This document shows positions 11,170-23,800 of a stretch of DNA of 64,000 nucleotides, piece by piece. This DNA comes from Aradus depressus (Eukaryota > Arthropoda > Insecta > Hemiptera > Aradidae). Both the position numbers and the translations under genes were made by a program. Under the pieces are notes generated by a model. That model did no database searches. It was not told where the DNA came from and worked only from the letters and a program-made list of their open reading frames with translations. Numbering within the stretch: the first letter of the stretch is position 1; each line of letters begins with the position of its first letter. The stretch is from NCBI GenBank assembly GCA_963662175.1, contig OY759220.1, forward strand, positions 47,588,136 through 47,652,135, given 5' to 3'.

Positions 11170-11684
11170 TGAATAGGCCCTCTCTATGGTTTTTTCTTTC
11201 TTTGTTCCTTGTTCTCTTTATTTATATATTATTTTGCCCTTTAATTATCTACTATTATGACTTATTCTTTAGAGTTTTCTTTTTTCTAATTAATAATAAT
11301 TTCTCTCTTTTAACAAATTACAGCACTTTCTACTATGTATTTATGTTCTTGGAAATTAATTTCTTATTACTGGAGCTATACTTTAGATTTATATATTCAT
11401 TTTTCTTGAGTATTAATGTTATGTACTTATTTACCTATTACTTATTTCATTTATATAGTTATTTTATATTTTATATTTTATTTATTTATTTTACTTTATT
11501 CACATCTTCTTTAAAAAATGTTTTATTCATTTATTACTTTTTATTATTTTGCGAGTTTATTATTTATTTATATATTTTGGTTCTTTCCATTTATTTATTT
11601 TTATTCTTTTATTTATTTATTTTTTTCATTTATATTTTCTACCTTTTCTTAATTAATTTTCTATTTATTATAATTATTTTGTAA
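11169..11684 (+). CDS. Candidate extra ORF: 171-codon hydrophobic, T-rich frame between ORF1 and ORF2
   Basis: Not recognised. The ATG at 11169 shares its A with the ORF1 stop (TAATG), and the frame stays open to 11684, 46 nt before the first ATG of ORF2 (11731). The product would be almost entirely Phe, Leu, Ile, Tyr and Ser, resembling a string of membrane segments. Against a real gene: the stretch is extremely T-rich, which by itself makes hydrophobic codons, and the protein has no family signature. In favour: 171 codons without TAA in AT-rich DNA, and the coupling-type start. It may simply be an unusually long T-rich spacer. Confidence 0.25.
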   Translation: MNRPSLWFFLSLFLVLFIYILFCPLIIYYYDLFFRVFFFLINNNFSLLTNYSTFYYVFMFLEINFLLLELYFRFIYSFFLSINVMYLFTYYLFHLYSYFIFYILFIYFTLFTSSLKNVLFIYYFLLFCEFIIYLYILVLSIYLFLFFYLFIFFIYIFYLFLINFLFIIIIL

Positions 11685-11730
11685 TTACGCTTGCGTATTA
11701 TTGGCATTTTTTTCTATTATTTCAATACTC

Positions 11731-14700
11731 ATGATTATCATCCAATGGAATGTGAATAGTTTTCGTAAAAGATATAGCGAGGTACAAAGACTGATTTGCA
11801 AACATGATCCCATGATACTCTCTTTGCAAGAGACATTTCTACGGCCGACATTCGCATTGAGATTGCGGGGCTATCACAGCTACCGAGCGGACTACACCGA
11901 AGGGGAGCGAGCCTCCGGCGGCGTACTACTGCTGGTCAAAGACACATTAGTCTGTACCGAAGTAAAACTGACCACCACTCTACAGGCGGTGGCCATCCAA
12001 CTTACAGCTCCTGTCAAGTTCACCATATGCTCTTTGTACCTACCTCCTGGAACCACCATTCATGTGGAGCAACTGGAATCGCTGCTGGAGCAGCTCCCAA
12101 CACCGTTCATTGTTACCGGGGACTGCAACAGCCACAGCCCCCTGTGGGGAAGCAGTAGAGTATGTCCTCGGGGAAAGATGTTTGAAGCACTCTGCACTAA
12201 CTTGAACCTTGTTATTCTAAATGACGGTAGTCCAACACATTTGAATAACACTTCAGAAACCTTCAGCTGCATTGATTTGACCGTATGTAGCCCAGCATTA
12301 GCTCCTAGGATCGCATGGTCCGTCGGAAAAGACCTATATGACAGCGACCATTTCCCCGTTGTCCTCGATTTCTTAACATCTGACCTAACTGAACATACTA
12401 GACCTCGGTGGATACAAAAGGCGGCTGATTGGAGCCTTTTCTCGGACAGTATCTCCGTAGAAAATCATACGGAGAGACTTCCAAACTCTCAGACGAAAAT
12501 TGAGTATTTTAATAAAATTGTCCTGGATGCTGCAAAAATTGCCGTTCCTAGATCCTCGTCCAGCCCTATAAAGAAATCGGTCCCCTGGTGGAACGAAGAA
12601 TGTTGCAGAGCTGTTAAAGACAGAAAACATGCCCTCAGCAGGTTCAAGAGGAACCCCACTACGGAGAACTTCATGAAATATAAAGAGAAGAGAGCGAGGA
12701 GGATAACCCGGCTAAGCAAGAAGAAATCCTGGGAGCAGTACGTATCCACAATATCTGGCTCAACCCCTGCAACCGAAATATGGACAAAAATGAGAAAAAT
12801 AATGGGTATACCGTGCCATAATCAAATAGTCTGCCTACAATGTTGTAATTACGGAACAGGCTGATATAGCAAATTTATTAGCTAAGACTTTCTCATTTTC
12901 GTCTAGTGACGAGTGGTTGGAGCCGGGCGTCAGGAGACTGAAGTCGGAGGTGGCGGCTTTGGAGATGGCAGACCGTCCTCCATCGTACCTGGATGTTCCT
13001 TTCACTCTGGCTGAGCTGGAGGCGGCACTGTCCACTGTGAAGGGCACCTCGCCGGGACCTGATGACATCACCTACGACATGATCGGACACCTACCTCGTC
13101 AAGCCAAGACATTCCTCCTACATATAGTGAACCATATTTACTTCCAACATGATTTTCCGGATGTTTGGAAAGAGGCCCTCGTAATTCCAATTCTCAAACC
13201 AGGTAAAGATAGAAGAGATTCTGCGAGTTACCGCCCCATCTCCCTCACAAGCTGCACATGCAAGATTATGGAACGCATGATAAATAAGAGACTCACTTGG
13301 TTCTTGGAAAGTGAGAGGTTTCCTCCCCAGCAGTTTGGTTTTCGCAGAAACCTTTCGACTGCTGATGCCATCGTAAAATTAGAAAATGCCATATTGAATG
13401 CCTTTGTGAACAAGCAAACTACTTACGTTGTAGCCTTTGATATGGAGAAAGCATTTGATACTGTCTGGCATCAGCATATTCTGAACACGCTCATTGAGGC
13501 AGGTATCTCCTCTCACATGGTCCACTATATCCAAAATTTCTTGGATGGCTGAAGGTTACGGGTTTCACTTGGCACAATTAACTCAACCTCCCAACATTTA
13601 ACCAACGGTACTCCTCAAGGCACTGTCTTGTCTACCACACTGTTTTCCATTGCAATCAATGGAATAGTTAAAAACATCAAGCCACCTGTATATTGTTTCT
13701 TATACGTGGACGACATGACAATATATGTATCATCGTCCAACCAGGAAGAGGCTCAGCTGCAGTTGCAAAACTCTATTGACAATATTGTAAATTGGACTAG
13801 AAAACATGGTTTTCGATTATCCGAAACTAAGACAAAATGCTGCATCTTCTCAAAAAAAATACGTCCCGTTCGCTTGAATTTATTTTTAAATGGCAAAGAG
13901 TTAGAGATTGTTGAGGAACTGAAGCTATTGGGGCTTATATTCGATCGTAAACTTACCTGGCTTTCACACATAAAGATGTTAAAAAACAAATGTACAAAAG
14001 CCCTGGACATGTTAGCGGTCATATCGTATACCCGTTGGGGCGCGGATCGCAGATGGATGTCCCATTTCTACAAGGCCTACATCAGATCCAAACTGGACTA
14101 TGGAAGCATCGTATATTCTTCCGCATCAGAGAAAACTCTGGCAATGCTCAACAGCATACACCACCGTGGGCTGCGCCTAATGACTGGAGCCTTCCGTACT
14201 AGCCCCACAAGCAGTTTATGTGCCGAAACAGGGGAGCCCCCTCTTGTGTATAGAAGAAAAATGCTGGCCTTAAACTATATTCAAAAACTTGGAGCGGCAG
14301 CTGGACATCTGAACAAGTTTGACGTGCTGAACTATGACCTTTCCAGAGTTTACGAAGCGAAACCAAAAATGGCCCAGCCTCTTGGCATTCGCACTCGAGA
14401 ACTGTTGGAATTGCTTCATGTCCGTAATTTTAAACTGCTATCGTCATTTATTCCGTCCGTTCCTCCCTGGATTGTACCCCCAATCATCACGAAGCTGAAG
14501 CTAACCAATTTCCTAAAGTCTGAAACCTCTCCATATTTTTACAAGACCGCTGCACAAGAGTTGATACAATCTTACTCAGGAGTAACAGTAATATATACTG
14601 ATGGGTCCAAAACACCCAACGGTGTAGGAGCCGCCTTCACCATTAACAACCGTACATACTCTGTAACTCTTCCGACAGAAGCTTCCATCTTCACAGCAGA

Positions 14701-15388
14701 ACTGACTGCTATTTCTCGTGCTCTTAGTACAGTTGCCTATCAGAGGAATACGATCTTATTAGTAACAGATTCTCTAAGTGCCCTTCTCGCACTGAAGAAC
14801 TTATATAGTACCCATCCAATAGTACAAACAATTCATCAGACACTTTGGAATCTCTGGAGGTCAAACCTCACCGTGAGATTCCTATGGGTACCGGGGCACT
14901 GTGGCATAGAGGGAAATGAAATGGCAGACAAAGCAGCCCAACTTGCCGCCCGAGATGAACAAAGTGCTGTGGCCATACCATGGACTGACACGAAGCCCAA
15001 GATCCGGGAGTACTTATTGGAACAGTGGGAGTCGTCCTGGAGGAATGAAACAGACAACAAGTTGAGGCTGATTAAGGACACCGTGAGGCCCTGGAAGAGC
15101 AGCCACAGGGACAGAAGAAGGGAGGAGGTGGTGATCTGTCGCCTCCGTATCGGCCACACTCGGCTCACGCACAAACATCTGATGGCCCGTGAACCCCCTC
15201 CTCTGTGTTCTGCGTGTGGCCAGCCACTCACGGTCCAGCACATGTTATTATATTGTCACCGATACTCTGCTATGAGAACCTTTTATAAACTTCCCTCCTC
15301 CTTGCCATTACTGTTGGAAAATTATCCCGAAACCCTTACTAAACTTCTTAAATTTCTCGTACACACCGGAGTCATAAACCTGCTTTAG
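11731..15388 (+). pseudogene. I-like ORF2 (APE endonuclease, RT, RNase H), one frameshift and one TGA
   Basis: The first plausible ATG is 11731. Endonuclease motifs: IIQWNVNSF, LSLQETFL, GDCNSHSPLWGS, SDHFPVV. The frame is lost near 12835 and resumes in the next frame (VVITEQADIANLLAK). RT motifs follow: YRPISLTSCTCKIME, FDMEKAFDTVW, TPQGTVLSTTLF and catalytic FLYVDDMT near 13707. An in-frame TGA lies at 13550-13552. RNase H is clear from about 14590: IYTDGSK, FTAELTAI, LVTDSLSAL, HCGIEGNEMADKAA. The C-terminus has a CCHC box (CSACGQPLTVQHMLLYC). Two point lesions in about 3.6 kb mean a fairly young dead copy. Confidence 0.9.
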
Positions 15389-15445
15389 CCCTTTTAAATC
15401 TGTATCAGTTCTTTCCGTATACCAAGCGATACATTTTCTCATAAA

Positions 15446-15810
15446 GTAGTTCTGTTCTTCTGAGCCTTCGCCGGGGGCCCGGTGTTGTGGGGCGGGGGGT
15501 CGGTGTGGGGCCTGGGGGTGGCCTGGCGGGCGTGTGCCGGTCCGGTTGGGGGGTTTGGGGGGGCGCCGCCGGGCTCTCTGGACTCAGGCGGTCCCGGGCT
15601 TGGGGGGTGTGGTCGGCTGCGGGAACGAGCACACCCTCTCTATCGGGCCTCGCTGTTCTCCCTTCAAACTGCCTGCTATAGGGCCTGCTGCGGGGGGAGG
15701 CCTGGTCGCGCCTCCTTTTGTCCCCTGGTCGGGCCTCGCCGCTCGTGGGGTGGCCCCTTGTCCCTGCCTGGCTTTTCTGTCTCGCACCTCTTGGTCTCCT
15801 GGTGAAGAGC
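15446..15810. other. Unassigned GC-rich block with G-quadruplex-forming run
   Basis: Lies between the I-like 3' UTR and the resumption of R1-C. It is much richer in G and C than either neighbour and has no credible protein. Around 15489-15520 four runs of four or more G are separated by 1, 7 and 3 bases, which fits a canonical G-quadruplex, followed by more G-runs to about 15566. It may be the 3' end of an unrecognised element or filler gained during insertion or repair. Confidence 0.5.
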
Positions 15811-17857
15811 TAAAATCCGCCACCTACATCCATCACCTCCAAGGAGGACATAGACCAGGAAGTTACGATGATAACGAAGATGCTCAACCACGCAGCAGAT
15901 AGCGCTATCCCGCAGGTCAGCAGTGGGAAGCCAGGGGTCCCATGGTGGTCGGAGGAACTGACAGCGGCCAGGATGATCGTCACAGCAGCTCGCAGAAAAT
16001 ACTTCAAAGCCGTGTCGCCGCTCCAGAAATCCCTAGGCAAAATAATGTACAAGAACATAAGGAAGTCTTACGTGACAAAAATCCGTATAGCAAAAAAACA
16101 GAGCTGGAGGACCTTTGTTGAGGGACTCGAGGAGAGCGGCCCCTGGGGACTACCCTACCGCATATCAAAAGATGAAAAATGGACCACTGCCGCGGAGGCG
16201 GCGATCCCAAACAACGGAGCGTTCCCAACGGAGATGGGAGAGTCACACTTCAATCTACTGACGGCCCTCTTCCCGTCTGATAACCCAGCGGAAGACACTG
16301 AAGAACAAAAAGAAACGAGAAAAATAATGAGAACTCCGCCCGACACTCAGCAGCACGGTGACTGGGATCTATTGGACCTAGAACTCGCGGTTGAGCGCCA
16401 AAACCCTAGAGGAGAGCCTGGTCACGATAGAATCCAAAGCCCAATGATAAAGGCAGCGATCCCGAGCATTGGAGAACGACTCCTGCTAATATACAACGGC
16501 TGTCTCAGGCTGGGATATTTCCCCAGCGCCTGGAAGATAGCGGAGATAAGATGATTCCTAAAGAAAGGCACACGAAACAAAACCGACCCGGGCAGCTACC
16601 GCCCCATCTGCCTTCTTCCAATCCTTGGAAAGATATTGGAGTCCCTGATGGCCACCGCAATAGAACCAAAGGTGGATAACTTTATCAGCCAGAGGCAGTA
16701 TGACAGCACCAAAGGACGCTCAACGGAGGACGCCATATGTAGATTTGTTAAAGACGTGCAGGATAGTGATTTCAAATATGTCATCGCAGTCTTTTTCGAC
16801 ATCAGTGGCGCCTTCGACCACGCCTGGTGGCCACGCATCCTGAAATCATTACGAGAAACCAACGTAAATAGAGACGTCTTCAACCTGGCCAGCGACTTCC
16901 TTAATGACCGAAAAGCCCAAATCAAGGCAAGAAACTCAGTGACCTCGATATGTGTGAACCGAGGGACGCCACAAGGATCCAGAAGCGGTCCCAAAATGTG
17001 GATTGTAGGATTCGACGGGGTGCTGCGACAACTGGAGGAGATGGGTGTGCCATCCGTCGCCTTTGTCGACGACCTCGAGGCTTTGGCACGAGGTAACTCC
17101 AGGATAGAGGTATTGAGAAACGTCCAAAGAATTCTAACGGCCGTCAACGATTGGGCTAAAGGAGCAAAGTTAAAAATCAATGAAAAGAAGACGCAGGCTA
17201 TAGTGATAAAGGGTACCTTTGATGATCGACACCAGCCCCGCGTGAGATTTGGGGATCACCAGCTGCAATTCCGGGAGTCAGTGACCTACCTAGGCGTGGC
17301 CTTTGGCAGGGGCCTCTCGATTGCCCCCCACGTGGAGATGCTATCGGAGAAGCTCCAAAGCGCCACGAGGATCCTCAATTGTCCGGCATCAGACACTTGG
17401 GGAATGCGGTACAGACCCCGGAGAATGGTGTACAAAGCGGTCTTTGAGGGAATCGTAACCTACGCAGCGGGAGCGTGGATGCAGCTGGCCAAAAAGCCGG
17501 ACATCGGGAAGCTTCTTCAGCTGCAAAGGTCCAGCCTGATACAAATATCCCAGGCGTATCGGACCGTCTCGTATGAGGCTCTACAGGTTGTGTGCGATGT
17601 ACCCCCACTCGACCTGACCCTGTACGCACGGGCAGCATACTTCCGAGCAAAAAGAGGCCTCCCTCAGCTAGAGGGACCAGAGGAAGTTGACCGACCTGCA
17701 GAAGAGGGCAGACGCACTACCGAGGACCCCCAGAAGAGGAAGGCGATAATAAGCATTGGCGTTCTCAAGAAGTGGGACCGTCGATGGCAGCAGACAACCA
17801 AGGGAGCAAAGACTAAGGCCTTTTTCCCAACTGTCGGCGAAAGATCGAGCGCCAGGT
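15811..17857 (+). mobile_element. R1-C (3' part), truncated at the satellite boundary
   Basis: Continuation of R1-C after the I-like element. Compared with R1-B roughly 85-95 codons of the late endonuclease region are missing between the two halves. The 3' end is also lost: the sequence passes directly into satellite DNA at about 17857, before the C-terminal knuckle and 3' UTR. Confidence 0.8.
15814..17857 (+). pseudogene. R1-C ORF2, RT and C-terminal part, one TGA, 3' truncated
   Basis: The R1 frame is readable from 15814 (after TAA 15811-15813): DIDQEVTMITKMLNHAAD aligns with R1-B just before its PWWSEDL motif. The frame is open to TGA at 16552-16554, then continues in the same frame (GSYRPICLLPILGKILE, FFDISGAFDHAWW, GTPQGSRSGPKMW, catalytic-site FVDDLEA near 17065). 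It ends at about 17857 with FFPTVGERSS fused to satellite. The segment around the polymerase box reads AFVDDLEA, so both Asp residues are retained. The terminal CCHC is absent. Frame-preserving apart from one stop. Confidence 0.85.
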
Positions 17858-20800
17858 GATGATAAATTCATTACATCGGCAGTTATTGGGATTTTTGAGT
17901 TGAGCCCCCACCCCGGAACTCCCCCTTCCCTTCAGCCGATATCACTGAAATTTGACTGGTTATGTTGTCAGTGGAGTGAAAGTTTAAATACGAAATTTGA
18001 TGGTGATACGATCATTACATCGGCAGTAATTGGGATTTTTGAGTTAAGCCCTCACCCCGGAACTCCCCCTTCCCCTCAGCCGATATTGCTGAAATTTGAC
18101 TGGTTATGTCCTCCGTGTATTGTAATTTGAAATACGAAATTTGATGTTGATACGATCATTACATCGGCAGTTATTGGGATTTTTGAATTGAGTTTCTCTA
18201 ATTTCCCTGTTCTCATCGATAGACTTGCATAATGAAGCTGAAAAAGGGTTGATGTGTTTGTATGTTGTTCCAGTATCACGCCCAAACGGCCGGACGGATT
18301 TTCATGAAACTTCATATGTAGCATTCTTTTGAGCCCGATTGAATAATATGCTATGTGGTTTCGCAAAATTTCGAACAGGAGGGGGGGTTGTAGGGGTGGC
18401 CTAAGTATAAAAATCGTGCTAACTCATTAATTAATGGTTGGATTGTCATTAAATTTCACAAGTAGGATTCTTAAAAGCCAAGTTGAAAAATAGGCTCAGT
18501 GGCGTTCAAAAATTCTATACGGGAGGGGGAGGTTGTGGGAGGCCTAAGGGAGCCACCACCCCTAAACTCCCCCCTCCCCTCACCCGATATCGCTGAGATT
18601 TGATAGGTAATGTCCTCATTGGATTTTTATTTCAAATACGGAATTTGATGTTGATACATTCATTACATCGGCAGTTATTATGATTTTTGAGTTGAGCCCC
18701 TACCCCGGAACTCCCACTTCCCTTCAGCCGATATCACTGAAATTTGACTGGTTATGTTGTCAGTGGAGTGTAAGTTTAAATACGAAATTTGATGGTGATA
18801 CGATCATTACATCGGCAGTAATTGGGATTTTTGAGTTAAGCCCTCACCTCGGAACTCCCCCCTCCCCCCACCCGATATCGCTGAAATTTGACAGGTTATG
18901 TCCTCATTGGATTTTTATTTCAAATACGGAATTTGATGTTGATACATTCATTACATCGGCAGTTATTGGGATTTTTGAGTTAAGCCCCCACCCCGGAACT
19001 CCCCAATCTTCTCACCCGATATCGGTGAAATTTGACAGGTTATGTCCTCAGTGGAGTGTTATTCTAAATACGGAATTTGATGTTGATACATTCATTACAT
19101 CGGCAGTTATTGGGATTTTTGGGTTAAGCCCTCACCCCGGAACTCCCCCTTCCCCTCAGCCGATAAAGCTGAAATTTCACAAGTTATGTCCTCATTGGAT
19201 TTTTATTTCAAATACGGAATTTGATGTTGATACATTCATTACATCGGCAGTTATTGGGATTTTTCAGTTGAGCCCCCACCCCGGAACTCCACCTTCCCTT
19301 CAGCCGATATCACTGAAATTTGACTGGTTATGTTGTCAGTGGAGTGTAAGTTTAAATACGAAATTTGATGGTGATACGATCATTACACCGGCAGTAATTG
19401 GGATTTTTGAGTTAAGCCCTCACCTCGGAACTCCCCCCTCCCCCCACCCGATATCGCTGAAATTTGACAGGTTATGTCCTCCGTGTATTGTAATTTGAAA
19501 TACGAAATTTGATGTTGATACGATCATTACATCGGCAGTTATTGGGATTTTTGAATTGAGTTTCTCTTATTTCCCTGTTCTCATCGATAGACTTGCATAA
19601 TGAAGCTGAAAAAGGGTTGATGTGTTTGTATGTTGTTCCAGTATCACGCCCAAACGGCCGGACGGATTTTCATGAAACTTCATATGTAGCATTCTTTTGA
19701 GCCCGATTGAATAATATGCTATGTGGTTTCGCAAAATTTCGAACCGGAGGGGGGGTTGTAGGGGTGTCCTAAGTATAAAAATCGTGCTAACTCATTAATT
19801 AATGGTTGGATTGTCATTAAATTTCACATGTAGGAGTCTTAAAAGCCAAGTTGAAAAATAGGCTCAGTGGCGTTCAAAAATTCTATACGGGAGGGGGAGG
19901 TTGTGGGAGGCCTAAGGGAGCCACCACCCCTAAACTCCCCCCTCCCCTCACCCGATATCGCTGAGATTTGATAGGTAATGTCCTCATTGGATTTTTATTT
20001 CAAATACGGAATTTGATGTTGATACATTCATTACATCGGCAGTTATTGGGATTTTTGAGTTAAGCCCCCACCCCGGAACTCCCCAATCTTCTCACCCGAT
20101 ATCGGTGAAATTTGACAGGTTATGTCCTCAGTGGAGTGTTATTCTAAATACGGAATTTGATGTTGATACATTCATTACATCGGCAGTTATTGGGATTTTT
20201 GGGTTAAGCCCTCACCCCGGAACTCCCCCTTCCCCTCAGCCGATAAAGCTGAAATTTCACAAGTTATGTCCTCATTGGATTTTTATTTCAAATACGGAAT
20301 TTGATGTTGATACATTCATTACATCGGCAGTTATTGGGATTTTTCAGTTGAGCCCCCACCCCGGAACTCCACCTTCCCTTCAGCCGATATCACTGAAATT
20401 TGACTGGTTATGTTGTCAGTGGAGTGTAAGTTTAAATACGAAATTTGATGGTGATACGATCATTACACCGGCAGTAATTGGGATTTTTGAGTTAAGCCCT
20501 CACCTCGGAACTCCCCCCTCCCCCCACCCGATATCGCTGAAATTTGACAGGTTATGTCCTCCGTGTATTGTAATTTGAAATACGAAATTTGATGTTGATA
20601 CGATCATTACATCGGCAGTTATTGGGATTTTTGAATTGAGTTTCTCTTATTTCCCTGTTCTCATCGATAGACTTGCATAATGAAGCTGAAAAAGGGTTGA
20701 TGTGTTTGTATGTTGTTCCAGTATCACGCCCAAACGGCCGGACGGATTTTCATGAAACTTCATATGTAGCATTCTTTTGAGCCCGATTGAATAATATGCT

Positions 20801-23800
20801 ATGTGGTTTCGCAAAATTTCGAACCGGAGGGGGGGTTGTAGGGGTGGCCTAAGTATAAAAATCGTGCTAACTCATTAATTAATGGTTGGATTGTCATTAA
20901 ATTTCACATGTAGGAGTCTTAAAAGCCAAGTTGAAAAATAGGCTCAGTGGCGTTCAAAAATTCTATACGGGAGGGGGAGGTTGTGGGAGGCCTAAGGGAG
21001 CCACCACCCCTAAACTCCCCCCTCCCCTCACCCGATATCGCTGAGATTTGATAGGTAATGTCCTCATTGGATTTTTATTTCAAATACGGAATTTGATGTT
21101 GATACATTCATTACATCGGCAGTTATTGGGATTTTTGAGTTGAGCCCCTACCCCGGAACTCCCCCTTCCCTTCAGCCGATATCACTGAAATTTGACTGGT
21201 TATGTTGTCAGTGGAGTGTAAGTTTAAATACGAAATTTGATGGTGATACGATCATTACATCGGCAGTAATTCGGATATTTGAGTTAAGCCCTCACCCCGG
21301 AACTCCCCCTTCCCCTCAGCCGATATTGCCGAAATTTGACTGGTTATGTCCTCCGTGTATTGTAATTTGAAATACGAAATTTGATGTTGATACGATCATT
21401 ACATCGGCAGTTATTGGGATTTTTGAATTGAGTTTCTCTTATTTCCCTGTTCTCATCGATAGACTTGCATAATGAAGCTGAAAGGGTTGGTGTGTTTGTA
21501 TGTTGTTCCAGTATCACGCCCAAACGGCCGGACGGATTTTCATGAAACTTCATATGTAGCATTCTTTTGAGCCCGATTGAATAATATGCTATGTGGTTTC
21601 GCAAAATTTCGAACAGGAGGGGGGGTTGTAGGGGTGGCCTAAGTATAAAAATCGTGCTAACTCATTAATTAATGGTTGGATTGTCATTAAATTTCACATG
21701 TAGGATTCTTAAAAGCCAAGTTGAAAAATAGGCTCAGTGGCGTTCAAAAATTCTATACGGGAGGGGGAGGTTGTGGGAGGCCTAAGGGAGCCACCACCCC
21801 TAAACTCCCCCCTCCCCTCACCCGATATCGCTGAGATTTGATAGGTAATGTCCTCATTGGATTTTTATTTCAAATACGGAATTTGATGTTGATACATTCA
21901 TTACATCGGCAGTTATTGGGATTTTTGAGTTGAGCCCCTACCCCGGAACTCCCACAACCCTTCAGCCGATATCACTGAAATTTGACTGGTTATGTTGTCA
22001 GTGGAGTGTAAGTTTAAATACGAAATTTGATGGTGATACGATCATTACATCGGCAGTAATTGGGATTTTTGAGTTAAGCCCTCACCTCGGAACTCCCCCC
22101 TCCCCCCACCCGATATCGCTGAAATTTGACAGGTTATGTCCTCATTGGATTTTTATTTCAAATACGGAATTTGATGTTGATACATTCATTACATCGGCAG
22201 TTATTGGGATTTTTGAGTTAAGCCCCCACCCCGGAACTCCCCAATCTTCTCACCCGATATCGGTGAAATTTGACAGGTTATGTCCTCAGTGGAGTGTTAT
22301 TCTAAATACGGAATTTGATGTTGATACATTCATTACATCGGCAGTTATTGGGATTTTTGGGTTAAGCCCTCACCCCGGAACTCCCCCTTCCCCTCAGCCG
22401 ATAAAGCTGAAATTTCACAAGTTATGTCCTGTTGGATTTTTATTTCAAATACGGAATTTGATGTTGATACATTCATTACATCGGCAGTTATTGGGATTTT
22501 TGAGTTGAGCCCCCACCCCGGAACTCCACCTTCCCTTCAGCCGATATCACTGAAATTTGACTGGTTATGTTGTCAGTGGAGTGTAAGTTTAAATACGAAA
22601 TTTGATGGTGATACGATCATTACATCGGCAGTAATTCGGATATTTGAGTTAAACCCTCACCCCGGAACTCCCCCTTCCCCTCAGCCGATATTGCTGAAAT
22701 TTGACTGGTTATGTCCTCCGTGTATTGTAATTTGAAATACGAAATTTGATGTTGATACGATCATTACATCGGCAGTTATTGGGATTTTTGAATTGAGTTT
22801 CTCTTATTTCCCTGTTCTCATCGATAGACTTGCATAATGAAGCTGAAAAAGGGTTGATGTGTTTGTATGTTGTTCCAGTATCACGCCCAAACGGCCGGAC
22901 GGATTTTCATGAAACTTCATATGTAGCATTCTTTTGAGCCCGATTGAATAATATGCTATGTGGTTTCGCAAAATTTCGAACCGGAGGGGGGGTTGTAGGG
23001 GTGGCCTAAGTATAAAAATCGTGCTAACTCATTAATTAATGGTTGGATTGTCATTAAATTTCACATGTAGGAGTCTTAAAAGCCAAGTTGAAAAATAGGC
23101 TCAGTGGCGTTCAAAAATTCTATACGGGAGGGGGAGGTTGTGGGAGGCCTAAGGGAGCCACCACCCCTAAACTCCCCCCTCCCCTCACCCGATATCGCTG
23201 AGATTTGATAGGTAATGTCCTCATTGGATTTTTATTTCAAATACGGAATTTGATGTTGATACATTCATTACATCGGCAGTTATTGGGATTTTTGAGTTGA
23301 GCCCCTACCCCGGAACTCCCCCTTCCCTTCAGCCGATGTCACTGAAATTTGACTGGTTATGTTGTCAGTGGAGTGTAAGTTTAAATACGAAATTTGATGG
23401 TGATACGATCATTACATCGGCAGTAATTCGGATATTTGAGTTAGGCCCTCACCCCGGAACTCCCCCTTCCCCTCAGCCGATATTGCTGAAATTTGACTGG
23501 TTATGTCCTCCGTGTATTGTTATTTGAAATACGAAATTTGATGTTGATACGATCATTACATCGGCAGTTATTGGGATTTTTGAATTGAGTTTCTCTTATT
23601 TCCCTGTTCTCATCGATAGACTTGCATAATGAAGCTGAAAAAGGGTTGGTGTGTTTGTATGTTGTTCCAGTATCACGCCCAAACGGCCGGACGGATTTTC
23701 ATGAAACTTCATATGTAGCATTCTTTTGAGCCCGATTGAATAATATGCTATGTGGTTTCGCAAAATTTCGAACAGGAGGGGGGGTTGTAGGGGTGGCCTA

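Larger units (their letters stand above)
9747..15445 (+). mobile_element. I-clade-like non-LTR retrotransposon (EN-RT-RNase H), inserted in R1-C
   Basis: Contains a short leader, ORF1 with knuckles, a T-rich spacer, and a long ORF2 with APE endonuclease, RT, RNase H and a terminal CCHC. The RNase H domain distinguishes it from the Jockey-like elements in this window and places it nearest the I clade. The 5' end is set at the initiator-like TCAGTC (9746-9751). The 3' end is uncertain: after the ORF2 stop at 15388 about 57 nt of ordinary sequence precede a GC-rich block with no tail. No target duplication was found. Confidence 0.75.

Noticed and set aside
15446..15810. 28S rDNA fragment as an R1 target remnant
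   Set aside because: GC-rich but I recognise no conserved rRNA segment in it.
15534..15902. Overlapping GC-rich open frames on both strands
   Set aside because: Frames are open in several registers because the DNA is GC-rich; no family resemblance, and one runs into R1-C out of frame.
18680..19498. A repeat protein of 272 residues with a 48-residue period
   Set aside because: It is the 144-bp satellite read in an open frame, has no start context, no flanking gene structure, and the same sequence is non-coding elsewhere in the array.
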